From contig NZ_CP085301.1 of the NCBI RefSeq assembly GCF_020700235.1, forward strand, positions 558,001-622,000: DNA of 64,000 nucleotides. The letters are read 5' to 3'. The position numbers were made by a program, and so were the translations under genes. Positions 51,284-60,607 of the stretch are shown here, in pieces. Below the pieces are notes generated by a model. It saw only the letters and a list, made by a program, of their open reading frames with translations. It searched no databases and was not told the DNA's origin. Origin of the DNA: Haladaptatus pallidirubidus (lineage in GTDB: Archaea; Halobacteriota; Halobacteria; Halobacteriales; Haladaptataceae). Position 1 is the stretch's first letter. Each line of letters begins with the position of its first letter.

Positions 51284-52195
51284 ATGGCTTCCGAGCGGCC
51301 GTTTGTCTCTGTCATCATCCCCGTATACAACGACCCGAGGGGAATTCGGATGACTCTCGATGCTGTCACGAATCAGACGTATTCTCCCGAAGGGTACGAG
51401 ATCCTGGTCGCCGATAACGGATCTACCGATAACACTAGGGATGTCGTCCGGAAATACTCCGAACGATTCCCCGACCTCGTTCATCTGTTGGTCGAAGACG
51501 AAGTGCAAGGGCCTGCGGCCGCGCGAAACGCTGCAATCCCGCGAGCGAACGGGTCGCTGTTGGCGTTCATCGACGCCGACATGACCGTCGAGGAGACGTG
51601 GCTCGAAGACGCCGTCGCGTCGATGGAGTCGAACGATTGGGACTACATGGGCTGTAACGTCGAAATTTACATCGAAGACGGCAAGGATACTCTCACAGCA
51701 AAGTACAACCAGATTTTCGGCTTCCCGATTCGAAAGTACATCGAAGAACAGCAGTTTTCGGGAACCGGTTGTCTCGTCGTTCGGGATACCGTATTCGACG
51801 AAGTCGGCGACTTCGACGAACGACTGTTCTCGGGCGAGGATCAAGAGTTCGGCAATCGGGTATACGACGCCGGATTCGACCAGCATTACCAACCCGCGAT
51901 TACGATGTATCACCCTGCTCGCTCGTCGCTTCTCGAACTCCTGAAAAAGCACTTCCGACTCGGTCGGGGGCGCGCCCAGATGCAGAGATATCATCCCGAA
52001 CGCGTCGAAAAACCGAGTTTGCTGAATCCGCGGAACTATCTTCCACCGCATCCGATTCGGTTTTACAAACGCATCACCTCCTCCGCGTCGCTGGCGTGGC
52101 ACGAAATCCTCCTGCTCTTTTTCATCGCCTATCTGAAACGCCTCTCCGCCACGTCCGGATGGGTGTACGAGCACTTCAGCGAGGACGACGGCTAG
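51284..52195 (+). CDS. Family 2 glycosyltransferase
   Basis: A 303-residue GT-A enzyme that transfers sugars, probably onto a lipid carrier. N-terminal fold FVSVIIPVYNDPRGIRMTLDAVTNQTY and ILVADNGSTDNT; metal-binding DxD in AFIDADMTVEETW near residue 93; SGTGCLVVRDTVFDEVGDFDERLFSGEDQEFGNR near 160-195 is the acceptor-side signature with the ED pair. The C-terminus (from about residue 265) has a hydrophobic segment (SLAWHEILLLFFIAYLK) that may attach it to the membrane. Downstream of uppP. Confidence 0.88.
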   Translation: MASERPFVSVIIPVYNDPRGIRMTLDAVTNQTYSPEGYEILVADNGSTDNTRDVVRKYSERFPDLVHLLVEDEVQGPAAARNAAIPRANGSLLAFIDADMTVEETWLEDAVASMESNDWDYMGCNVEIYIEDGKDTLTAKYNQIFGFPIRKYIEEQQFSGTGCLVVRDTVFDEVGDFDERLFSGEDQEFGNRVYDAGFDQHYQPAITMYHPARSSLLELLKKHFRLGRGRAQMQRYHPERVEKPSLLNPRNYLPPHPIRFYKRITSSASLAWHEILLLFFIAYLKRLSATSGWVYEHFSEDDG

Positions 52196-52259
52196 ACGCG
52201 GGTCGATACGCTCCCCGGATTCAGCAAGCGACTTACGCCGTCGTGTCCAGCGTCCGAAC

Positions 52260-52856
52260 ATGCGACAGTTCATCGTCCTCGGCCACGACGCCCCGATGAC
52301 TTCCGACTTCTCGTTAGACGACCTCGCCGGTTCGGCGGGGCGACTGGACGCCCTCTGTCGGTGCGTCAACAGCGCATTTTTCCTCTCGCACGACTTCCGC
52401 GGCGACGCCCGCCTCTTTCTCGTCCTGCAAGACGAACTGACGATTCGATTCGAGGGAAGCGAACTTCGCCGACTCAACCCCGACGAACGAAGCACCGCGG
52501 CATTGATTCGGAAGGCGTTGGAAGCGAAATCGAAAGCTATCGGTCACATGGAGGCCGAAAGCACGCCCGGCGTCTACGTCTCGAAGCGCGATTTCGAGGC
52601 GGTTCTCGACGCGGCCAGCAAAAAAGCCACGGTCATCGAACTGCACGAGGACGGCAGTCCCGTGGTCGATGTCGAACCGCCGGAAAACCCGCTGTTCGTC
52701 CTCTCCGACCACGGCGATTTCTCCGACGAAGAGGCCGAATTGTTGGCGGAACAATCGGACCTGCGCGTTCGATTGGGGCCGAAGCTCCTACACGGAAATC
52801 ACGCGATGACGGTCGCCCACAACTACCTCGATACCGAGGGTTACGCCGACTACTGA
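52260..52856 (+). CDS. trmY: tRNA (pseudouridine(54)-N(1))-methyltransferase TrmY
   Basis: SPOUT-fold methyltransferase that turns pseudouridine 54, made by Pus10, into N1-methylpseudouridine. The 198-residue protein begins MRQFIVLGHDAP; it has LFVLSDHGDFSDEE near residue 142 and the knot region LGPKLLHGNHAMTVAHNYLDTEGYADY at the C-terminus, typical of TrmY. Followed 50 nt later by tRNA-Pro. Confidence 0.93.
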   Translation: MRQFIVLGHDAPMTSDFSLDDLAGSAGRLDALCRCVNSAFFLSHDFRGDARLFLVLQDELTIRFEGSELRRLNPDERSTAALIRKALEAKSKAIGHMEAESTPGVYVSKRDFEAVLDAASKKATVIELHEDGSPVVDVEPPENPLFVLSDHGDFSDEEAELLAEQSDLRVRLGPKLLHGNHAMTVAHNYLDTEGYADY

Positions 52857-52906
52857 CGCCATAATTCCGGAACCGTTAAAGGCGGGTATCGCCATTTCTC
52901 ATTTGC

Positions 52907-52979
52907 GGGCCGGTGGGGTAGCCTGGTATCCTTCGGCCTTCGGGTGGCCGTAACCGCGATTCGAATTCGCGCCGGCCCA
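52907..52979 (+). tRNA. tRNA-Pro (anticodon CGG)
   Basis: 73 nt: acceptor GGGCCGG (52907-52913) pairs with CCGGCCC (52972-52978), discriminator A at 52979. Anticodon arm CGGCC-TTCGGGT-GGCCG gives anticodon CGG. T-arm GCGATTCGAATTCGC is normal. A gttaaagg near 52875 is a likely box A. No intron, no encoded CCA. Confidence 0.95.
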
Positions 52980-53181
52980 CTATTCATCCCGCATTCTCAA
53001 CACACCGAGCGACAGCGAGGTGTTTCGATTGCGGCAAACCCGTGAAGAGGAGCGATTTGATGGCAATGAAATGTTCACTATTTTTATCCCTAACTCTAGA
53101 ACACCAATATTCATATATAAATTTCCTAACCATGGTTAATATAGAAATAATAATATTATGATATATTAATGAATAAATCGT

Positions 53182-54894
53182 ATGCCGAATACAGACGACA
53201 GTGAGACGAAGCCAGCAGGAGAACTATCCCGGAGAGCACTGATAGCGGCGACAGGGTTTGCGGGGCTCGGCCTCCTCGGGTCGGAACGAGCGAGCGCGAG
53301 AGACGGTTCGTTACATATCGACGGGTCGAATTCGATGGAAGCGGACATCGACGCCGACGGCCACAGTCTCGTCAACCTCGACGACATTAGCGCGGCGGAC
53401 GACCATTCGTCGTGGTCGTCCTCCGGGTCTGGCAACGGGAATTTGCAACTGTGGGACTCCACGCAGGGTAAGCCACTGGTGCGCGCGCGAGAGGGTGGCG
53501 AATTGTTACTTGATGCCGACACGAAACTAATCGGCGGTCTCTCCGTCGCCGACTGGAAGGTCGTTGACGTCGTCGAGGCCGGGGGCGACCCGACCGGCGG
53601 CGAATCCATCAATCCCGTGCTGGAAGACGAGTTCGCCGACAACGTCGTTTTCGTATTTCCGCAAGGAACCTACTACATGGACGCCCGGTTCGAGAAAACC
53701 GGATTCGAGAACGTCGCGTTTGTCGGCCAGCCTCGCGCGACCATCCGAGTTGACGAACCGTACGAGCAACTGTCCCGACTGTTCATCCTCGGCTCTAGCA
53801 CCGATAACACAGACCCATCCTACGAAAACAGCGTCACATTCCGCAATCTCACATTCGATATTGATAACGGTAGCTCGCAAAACCCCGGTTGTCCGCTCAT
53901 CATCGCCCGTCCAACCAATCGACTAGTCATCGACGGTGTTCGCATCGAAGGGGAGATGCAGTTCGCGGACGGCAGTTACGACGGAAACGACGGATATGCG
54001 ACGGTCAACCCGTGGGTCACCGGTGAAGGTGGTCACGGGTACGTGAGCATCGTCGCCCGTGACGGCGGGAAGTACGACCCGGATACCGGCAGCACGAATC
54101 ATCCGGTCGGTATCGGCGTCCAGAGCGAGAGCAAGGGAATCCTCCACTTCTACGGCTGTGACATCCGTGGATTCCCCAACAACGGTCTGTACATCAAAGG
54201 TGGCGAACGGGCCGTTATCGAGCGGTGTTTCGCGGCGAACAATCAGGTGGCGAACATCCGAACCGGGCAGAACATGTCCATACGGGACTGTCACGTTCGC
54301 GTCGATGGGAACGTCAACTCGGACTTCGGGAAAACGAACGGCATCCGAATCGACGAGGGGAACACCATTGTCGAGCGGACGAAAGTCGAGATGTTGGACG
54401 GTGACGGGGCGGCAGTCAAGCAACTGTTCAAAGACGACGGCGAAGTGACCGTCCGCAACGTCGATATTACGCTCGATGTCGGCACGATACGCGCCCTCGA
54501 CATCACGGGGGCGGATGCGACCGACGAGTCGGTGTACGACAACGTCCGAATCAAGGGCAGCGGGAGTGACACGTATAACTACGCCGTCAAAGTGACCCGA
54601 CCGTACGTCACGTTCCGTAACTGCCACGTCAACGTCCCTGATATGCGCGGAATCACACTGCAGGCTCCCTACTGCACCATCAACGGCGGCTATCTCACGT
54701 CGAACCAGTACCGCGCGCTTGGCGGTAGCGGGAGTGCGCCAGACGGCGACCGGTTGACCGTCCGGGATTTGCGACTCGGTGGGAGTCTTCACGTGCCGTC
54801 CGACTGGGAAAACGTGACGCTCGCGGATATCCGACTCGACGGTGGGTCGGTCGATGTAGACGCCAGCGATACGGTTGAGCGCAACGTTCGGTAA
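53182..54894 (+). CDS. Tat-exported right-handed beta-helix protein (pectate-lyase-like fold)
   Basis: A 570-residue protein. Tat signal at residues 10-40 (LSRRALIAATGFAGLGLLG), then an acidic domain and, from about residue 170, parallel beta-helix coils seen as successive short strands: FRNLTFDIDNG, LVIDGVRIEGEM, LHFYGCDIRGFPNNGLYIKGGERAVIERCFAANN, MSIRDCHVRVDG, TIVERTKVEML, VTVRNVDITLD, VTFRNCHVNVPD, CTINGGYL. Such helices are found in polysaccharide lyases, hydrolases and adhesins; no catalytic triad is evident, so the substrate is unknown. It is preceded by a markedly AT-rich leader (53075-53181). Confidence 0.85.
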   Translation: MPNTDDSETKPAGELSRRALIAATGFAGLGLLGSERASARDGSLHIDGSNSMEADIDADGHSLVNLDDISAADDHSSWSSSGSGNGNLQLWDSTQGKPLVRAREGGELLLDADTKLIGGLSVADWKVVDVVEAGGDPTGGESINPVLEDEFADNVVFVFPQGTYYMDARFEKTGFENVAFVGQPRATIRVDEPYEQLSRLFILGSSTDNTDPSYENSVTFRNLTFDIDNGSSQNPGCPLIIARPTNRLVIDGVRIEGEMQFADGSYDGNDGYATVNPWVTGEGGHGYVSIVARDGGKYDPDTGSTNHPVGIGVQSESKGILHFYGCDIRGFPNNGLYIKGGERAVIERCFAANNQVANIRTGQNMSIRDCHVRVDGNVNSDFGKTNGIRIDEGNTIVERTKVEMLDGDGAAVKQLFKDDGEVTVRNVDITLDVGTIRALDITGADATDESVYDNVRIKGSGSDTYNYAVKVTRPYVTFRNCHVNVPDMRGITLQAPYCTINGGYLTSNQYRALGGSGSAPDGDRLTVRDLRLGGSLHVPSDWENVTLADIRLDGGSVDVDASDTVERNVR

Positions 54895-54970
54895 GAACCA
54901 CGACATCACGATAGGCGTTTTGCGACCCGAGACACCACCGTTATCCCCCTCACGTACCTACTCAAACAGA

Positions 54971-55693
54971 ATGAGCGAAGGAATCGACTTCGACATCGCT
55001 GAAACCGACCGCGTCGCCGAGGAACGGGACGCGGTCGTCTCGGCGGTTACGCGACACGCAGGGCAGATTGCGCGCGAACTCGCGCTCTTGCAGGGGGGCG
55101 ATTACGGCCAAGCGACGTTCGACACCAACGTCGGGGAGTGGACGGTGAAATACGAGGCCGGCGACCTCCAGTATCTCCGGTTCAAGGGGAAGTCCGGGGG
55201 CGAAATCTACGTCGTTTCGGCCAAGCAACCGCCGGATCCGGACGATCTCGCCGACGCGATGCAAGATTACGAGGCGTTCGTGCGGGCGTACAACCGCCAC
55301 GTCGAATCGAAGGAGGGTGTACTGGACGACGTGGAAACCGACTTTCCGCCAGTTTCCACGACGGATTCGGTCGTGTCGGAACGCGACCGCATCGTCGGGC
55401 GCATCCGCGACGTCGCCGACACGATCGCGGGCGAACTCCACCGATACGACGGCGTGGATTACGGAACGTTCACCGCGCGAGTCAACGGCCAGCGATGGGA
55501 GTTAAAGCGCGACCACAGTTCCGTTTCATACCTCCGCGTCGGCGGCCGGAGCGGCACCTACCTCGTTTCGCAGTACGAACCGCCGTCCGCGCCCGACGTT
55601 CGCGAACTCGCCGACGATTTCCGGGGATTCGTCGAGGCGTTCAACGAGCACGTGGACGAGTTGGAGGCAGATCTGACGAAAGTCTCCTTGTGA
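54971..55693 (+). CDS. Two-repeat haloarchaeal protein of unknown function, 240 aa
   Basis: Contains the same alpha/beta domain twice (about residues 15-115 and 140-235). Matched segments are ERDAVVSAVTRHAGQIARELALLQGGDYGQATF and ERDRIVGRIRDVADTIAGELHRYDGVDYGTFTA, then QYLRFKGKSGGEIYVVS and SYLRVGGRSGTYLVSQ, then FVRAYNRHVESKE and FVEAFNEHVDELE. I do not recognise the family. No signal or membrane segment. ATG at 54971 (MSEGIDFDIAETD) is chosen; upstream frame is not conserved-looking. Confidence 0.75.
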   Translation: MSEGIDFDIAETDRVAEERDAVVSAVTRHAGQIARELALLQGGDYGQATFDTNVGEWTVKYEAGDLQYLRFKGKSGGEIYVVSAKQPPDPDDLADAMQDYEAFVRAYNRHVESKEGVLDDVETDFPPVSTTDSVVSERDRIVGRIRDVADTIAGELHRYDGVDYGTFTARVNGQRWELKRDHSSVSYLRVGGRSGTYLVSQYEPPSAPDVRELADDFRGFVEAFNEHVDELEADLTKVSL

Positions 55694-55771
55694 ATCGAGC
55701 AAGAGAACGGGAAACAGAGCTGATTTCGCCCGTTTCCGAACGCACAAATCCCCATCCGACGATGGTCCGGT

Positions 55772-56476
55772 ATGGACGAACGAAAAGTCGCCGTCGTTAC
55801 CGCAGCAGGTCGCGGAATCGGCGCAGAATGCGCTCGAACGTTAACAGCGGACGGATACACGCCCGTTTTGTTGTCGAAATCCGGCGCCGCAGTCGATGTG
55901 GCAAGAGACATCGGCGGCGTCGGATTCGAGGGGTCGGTAACCGACCCTGACGATCTTTCTGCACTGGTGGCGGCCGCGAAGGAGCGATACGGTCGCATCG
56001 ACGCCGTGGTGAACAACACCGGTCACCCGGCAACTGGCGGGTTGCTGGATATTTCGGACGAAGAGTGGCACGACGGACTCGACCTCGTTTTGTTGAACGC
56101 GGTTCGAATGGCGAGATTGGTTACTCCGATTATGAAGGAGCAAGGTGGTGGCGCGTTCGTGAACATCTCCACGTTTTCGGCATTCGAACCGAGCAGTGAG
56201 TTTCCGGTTTCGTCGGTGCTTCGCGCAGGCCTCGGTAGTTTCACGAAACTCTACGCCGACCGATATGCCGACGACGGGATTCGAATGAACGCGGTGTTAC
56301 CGGGGTTCGTGGATAGCTACGAAGTCGATGCGGAAACAAAAAATCAAATTCCGATGGGGCGACCCGCGGCCACCTCCGAAATCGCTGATACCGTCGCATA
56401 CCTCCTCTCCCCGTCAGCGAGTTACGTGACCGGACAGAACATCCGGGTGGACGGCGGTCTCACCGACAGCGTCTGA
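55772..56476 (+). CDS. Short-chain dehydrogenase/reductase-family protein lacking the usual Tyr-x3-Lys
   Basis: A 234-residue Rossmann-fold protein. N-terminus VAVVTAAGRGIGAECA has the TG-x3-G-x-G-like cofactor motif, VVNNTGHP is the NNAG-like segment near 87 and FVNISTF the active-site Ser strand near 128. The expected YxxxK is absent: the corresponding stretch reads SEFPVSSVLRAGLGSFTKLYADRY, so Tyr is replaced by Phe and Lys by Arg or Ser. PASYVTGQNIRVDGG-type ending (SASYVTGQNIRVDGG) is normal. It may be a non-catalytic or altered SDR. Confidence 0.8.
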   Translation: MDERKVAVVTAAGRGIGAECARTLTADGYTPVLLSKSGAAVDVARDIGGVGFEGSVTDPDDLSALVAAAKERYGRIDAVVNNTGHPATGGLLDISDEEWHDGLDLVLLNAVRMARLVTPIMKEQGGGAFVNISTFSAFEPSSEFPVSSVLRAGLGSFTKLYADRYADDGIRMNAVLPGFVDSYEVDAETKNQIPMGRPAATSEIADTVAYLLSPSASYVTGQNIRVDGGLTDSV

Positions 56477-56555
56477 TTATTACAGCCCTTCGTCGTCGTC
56501 GAAGACCAAAATAGAAACCGCCTGATGGTTTGCCAGCAAAACGAAGACTGGAACG

Positions 56556-58229
56556 TTACTCCGAACCGTTCTCTGAAGCAGTTTCGTTTTCACCGCTCTC
56601 GACAGTCTCCGTTTCCGGTTCGGGCGTCGGTTCCGACGGTTCGGCGGTTGTGTCTGCTGGTTCGGCGGTCGGTTCCGCTTGTTCAGTCGTCGGCTCCGCC
56701 GGTTCGGTTGTCGAGGGGTGTGACTCCGTCGTTGGCGATGGTTCTTCGGTCGGTGTCGAATCCTCTGTCGTCGCGCTGGACCGGTCAGTCGTCGCTTCGT
56801 CCGTTTTCGTGTTCGTCGTCTCGGTTCCGTCGTCCGGACGAATCTCCTGCAAACAGGCGTCCAGATTCGGCGGTCGCTTCGAAATCGTGGGGTCCACAGC
56901 ATTGGATTCGAAGGCGCTTATTTCGGTGATTGCGAAGCCAGCGACACCCGCCACGTCGCCGACGTTCGATTCGTTGATTTCCGTCTGGCCGCTCACCGGC
57001 CCGATTTCGTTGTAGGAAGTCGCGACGCCGTCCGGCGCGTACCACGTCGTGCTGATGGCGATACGCTCGAACTCGCCGGTCACCCGCGCTCGGTCGCAGG
57101 CGAGAAATTCGATACTCTTCGCTTGTTCGCCGTCGTCTCCCGCCGGTTCGTTGTCTGTCGGTTCACCGTTGTTGTCCGCCGGTTGGTCGTTCTCTTCGTG
57201 CATTTCGAAATCGTCCGGGTCTATCCGCCGTCCGTTCAAAAACACCCTCGCGTTGCGCCCGATTCTGAATCGCTCGATTCGTCCGGAAAATCGGTAGGCG
57301 TCACCGCCGCCAGCGACCGCACCGCGGACGCGGCGTCCGGAAACACGGTCCGTTCGGTCGATGGTGACGTGTCGGTTTGCGATGGGCGCACCGCCGCCGT
57401 CTCCGGTTTTTTTGACCTGTCCCCCGACGACGAACTCGTATCGAGCCGGGTTTCGAGGGAGTCCACCGACGATAACGAGATGGTTCGATAGGTCGCCGTT
57501 CGGCCGTTCGGTTGACGAGTTCTCCGACGTGCGTTGCGCTCGACACCACGGCCCCGCGAAGGGATTGTCCGCGGTGAACTTCGCGGTCTGTCCGGGCGTC
57601 CGTAGTCGCCGCGTATCGACGCTCACGGAGTCGATAGCGAACGGATAGGGTTCGTGTTCCGACCGAGGATTGAGGAGCGTCGTTCCGCGAATCGGGCCGT
57701 CGAACAACCAGTTGGTTCCGAGGCCGTCTTCGTCCCAAAAACTCGTGTGCAGTCGGACACCGTGGAAGTTCCCCCTAACCCGCGCCGTGGTGCAGTCGAG
57801 AAATTCGATCGGCGTGTCCGTTTCCGGGGCGTCCCCGAGGTCGGCAGGTGTGACCCGCCGACCGTTCAGATACACCGAAACGTCGTTCACACGATTCGCC
57901 GACAGCGAAACCCGGAATCGGACGATTCGGCCGGTGAATTCATACGCATCGCCGCCGCCGGCAATCGCCCCGCTTGCGTTGGTTCCGTCGCCGGAAATCG
58001 TATCTTCACCGTCGATAGTGACGTGGCGGTCGGGGATAGGTGCACCACCGCTCTCGTTGCTCCGTTCGAGACGACCGCTCACCGTAATGCGATATTCGAT
58101 GGGATTCCGCGGACCGCCGCCGAAAACGACGATGTGGTTCGTTCCCTGTCCGCTCGTTCGGATTCCGCCGACGCTTACGAAACCCGCCGTCGCCGAAAGG
58201 ACACCGCGACGACTGATGCGAGATTCCAT
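56556..58229 (-). CDS. Exported protein with two repeated beta domains and an acidic Ser/Thr/Pro/Glu tail
   Basis: A 557-residue protein. The N-terminus ESRISRRGVLSATAGFVSVGG is a Tat-like signal. Two homologous beta-rich domains follow, about residues 25-205 and 240-420: both contain (NHIVVFGGGPRNP / NHLVIVGGLPRNP), GGAPI-x-(D/N)RHVTID, AIAGGGDAYEF/AVAGGGDAYRF, VYLNGRRV/VFLNGRRI and IEFL-x-C. The last 100 residues are repetitive (TEEPSPTTESHPSTTEPAEP), acidic and unstructured. A surface-anchored role is likely but there is no PGF-CTERM or hydrophobic C-terminal anchor. Start ATG at 58229 is taken over the longer frame. Family unknown. Confidence 0.75.
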   Translation of the reverse strand: MESRISRRGVLSATAGFVSVGGIRTSGQGTNHIVVFGGGPRNPIEYRITVSGRLERSNESGGAPIPDRHVTIDGEDTISGDGTNASGAIAGGGDAYEFTGRIVRFRVSLSANRVNDVSVYLNGRRVTPADLGDAPETDTPIEFLDCTTARVRGNFHGVRLHTSFWDEDGLGTNWLFDGPIRGTTLLNPRSEHEPYPFAIDSVSVDTRRLRTPGQTAKFTADNPFAGPWCRAQRTSENSSTERPNGDLSNHLVIVGGLPRNPARYEFVVGGQVKKTGDGGGAPIANRHVTIDRTDRVSGRRVRGAVAGGGDAYRFSGRIERFRIGRNARVFLNGRRIDPDDFEMHEENDQPADNNGEPTDNEPAGDDGEQAKSIEFLACDRARVTGEFERIAISTTWYAPDGVATSYNEIGPVSGQTEINESNVGDVAGVAGFAITEISAFESNAVDPTISKRPPNLDACLQEIRPDDGTETTNTKTDEATTDRSSATTEDSTPTEEPSPTTESHPSTTEPAEPTTEQAEPTAEPADTTAEPSEPTPEPETETVESGENETASENGSE

Positions 58230-58420
58230 GGATTGTTCGCTCAAATTCGAGAGGAATCGGGATAAAGCGAGAGAATCGTTCGCCCCACGAGCCGGTGGCA
58301 ACGTCGGATTACCGAGTCAGCGAGCCGACACGAATGAGGTACGTCAGGCCTACCGATTTCACGGGTGGCGACAAAAACGAAGACCGCAGTGCCTTTGCCG
58401 TCGGTCGAAAAGGATACCTT

Positions 58421-58975
58421 ATGGCCGACGAAGACGACCCCCTCGCGTGGGAGACGCTCGAATCCGACGTCGCCTACGCCTGCCCCGGATTCGACATTCG
58501 CCACGAGGACGTACGACTGCCCGACGGAACGAAAACGGATTTCGATTACCTTTCGGAGTCCGAGAGCGTCGTCGTCCTCCCCTTCACCGAAGATGGCGAC
58601 GTGGTCGTCATCGAGGAGTGGCGACAGGCGGTGTCGCGCGTCTCGCGCGGCCTGCCGGTCGGCGGAGTCGAACCGGAAGACGACGACCTCGAAGCGTCCG
58701 CACGCCGCGAACTCACCGAGGAAACCGGTTACGAGGCCGCCCGCGTTTCACACCTCACCACCGTCGAACCCGCGAACGGAATCGCGGATTCCGTTCTCCA
58801 CTACTTCGTGGCACACGGCTGCGTCCCGACCGGCAAGCAGGAACTCGACCACAACGAAAGCATTCGCCCGACGACGACCACGTTCGACGCGCTGAAGGAA
58901 GAAATCGAGACTGACGGCGTCTACGACGGTCGAACCGCCCTTGGCGTCCTTTACTACGAGGCGTTCGGCAACTGA
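58421..58975 (+). CDS. NUDIX hydrolase
   Basis: A 184-residue hydrolase of nucleoside-diphosphate derivatives, related to ADP-ribose/sugar pyrophosphatases. The Nudix box is GVEPEDDDLEASARRELTEETGY near residues 86-108: the first Glu of G-x5-E is Asp here, while REL-x-EE-x-G is intact. EEWRQAVSRVSRGLPVGG precedes it. I start at ATG 58421 (MADEDDPLAWET); the open frame runs upstream into a different sequence. Substrate unknown. Confidence 0.85.
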   Translation: MADEDDPLAWETLESDVAYACPGFDIRHEDVRLPDGTKTDFDYLSESESVVVLPFTEDGDVVVIEEWRQAVSRVSRGLPVGGVEPEDDDLEASARRELTEETGYEAARVSHLTTVEPANGIADSVLHYFVAHGCVPTGKQELDHNESIRPTTTTFDALKEEIETDGVYDGRTALGVLYYEAFGN

Positions 58976-59146
58976 ACGTTCGATGAGTGATGTCGCGCGG
59001 ACTGGGTTCGAGTGAGTCGTGTTCGCCTCTTTCGCCCGTAGTTCGATTATTTCAGATTATCTGTCCAAATCCGCTAAACGTTTTTGGCATAATGTTATTT
59101 TTCTCACACATAAATTATAAATGATTGTCGTTGCTTTTCGGAGTGT

Positions 59147-60566
59147 ATGGCATATCCTCACAGTCCGCTGGTCGCCTTTGTTGTCGGATTGGTTGCAGTC
59201 ATCCTGTTGCTCGTGTACTGGGATCTACCAGCGTTTATCGGGCTCGTTATCGCGACGTTTATCGTCGGACTCGTCGCGCCGCAGGTTGCATTCGGGGACA
59301 TCGCTTCGGAAACCGCAACCGCGTTCGGCGAGGGAATGACGGGAATCGGAATACCCATTCTGATGGCGGCCGTCATCGGAAATCGATGATGGGAAGCGGG
59401 GCGGCTGAACGAATCGTCCGCGGATTTCGCAGCTTGACCGGGTCGGACGGTTCGGAGTTCGCCCTGTGGGGCAGTAGTTCCTTCTTGGCCATTCCGGTGT
59501 TCTTCGACAACGTGTTCTATCTGATGGCACCGCTCGCGCGCTCGATGCGCGCTCGCGTCGGGAAAAACTACGCGCTGTACCTCGTCGTCGTCGGCGCTGG
59601 CGCCGCGACGACGCACGTGTTCGTTCCCCGACGCCGGGGCCACTGGCGGTAGCCGACGAAATCGGCGTCAACTTGGGAACGACCATCCTGATCGGACTCG
59701 CCGTGGCGATACCCTCCGCCCTCGTCGCCGGAATTTTTTACGGCCGGTGGATAAACGCCCGACTGGACATCCCGCTCCGCGACTCGATGGACACGAGCGG
59801 CGCGGAACTCGAAGATATCGCCCAGCGATCGACGAGTCAGCTTCCGGGCGTATTCGAAGCCAGTCTTCCGATTTTGCTCGCGGTCGTGCTGGTCGCGTCG
59901 AACACGGTCGTGGACACGTTCCTCTCTGATGGAACGACTTTCAGCGGCCTGCTCGGTGCCAATATTCCCCTCGTCGGCTCGATGGAAGTCGGTGGCGTCA
60001 CCGGCTTCCTCGGCGACCCGAACTTCGCGCTCACGATGGCGGCGGTGGCCGCTGCGTTGACCTACCGACGAATGCGCGCGATGAGCGACGAGGAGTGGTC
60101 CGACGAACTGACGGAATCGTTGAAATCCGGCGGCAACATCGCGGCCATCACCGCCGCCGGTGGCGCGTTCGGCGCGATGCTCGCCGCGGCGGGTATCGGT
60201 GATTACATCGCCGATGCGCTCGCCGGACTCGGTATCGGCCTGCTCGTCACCGCGTGGCTCATCGCCGCCGCGGTTCGTATCGCACAGGGGTCGGCGACGG
60301 TCGCGATGCTCACGACGGCGGGCATCGTTTCCGGCTCCGGACTCGTCGCTTCGCTTTCGGTTCATCCCGCCTACCTCGTCATGGCCATCGGCGCGGGGGG
60401 CAACATCTTCTCGTGGTACAACGACAGCAGGTTCTGGCTGGTCAAGGAAATCGGCGGTCTCACGCAGGCAGAGACGCTGAAGACGTGGACGGCGCTGATG
60501 ACGATTATTTCCGTTACCGGCATTATCACGGTTCTGATTGCCTCGTCGGTCTTCCCGCTGACCTAA
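59147..60566 (+). pseudogene. GntP-family gluconate:H+-type permease broken by two 1-nt frameshifts
   Basis: Three in-order fragments together make a full-length GntP permease of about 470 residues with 12 or more helices. Fragment 1 (59147-59389): MAYPHSPLVAFVVGLVAVILLLV... to GIGIPILMAAVIG. Fragment 2: KSMMGSGAAERIVRGFRSLTG ... GAGAATTHVFVP. Fragment 3: PTPGPLAVADEIGVNLGTTILIGL ... ending [11 protein letters not shown]. Adding one A in the aaa at 59380-59382 and one C in the cccc at 59626-59629 restores a single frame, and the family expects exactly these continuations (AAVIGKS.., HVFVPPTPGP). The breaks could be true mutations or homopolymer sequencing errors. Promoter region 58976-59146 is AT-rich. 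Confidence 0.82.
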
Positions 60567-60607
60567 CAGCGCAATTCTTACACCGCCACCGTGGCAACGA
60601 CGCGGTA

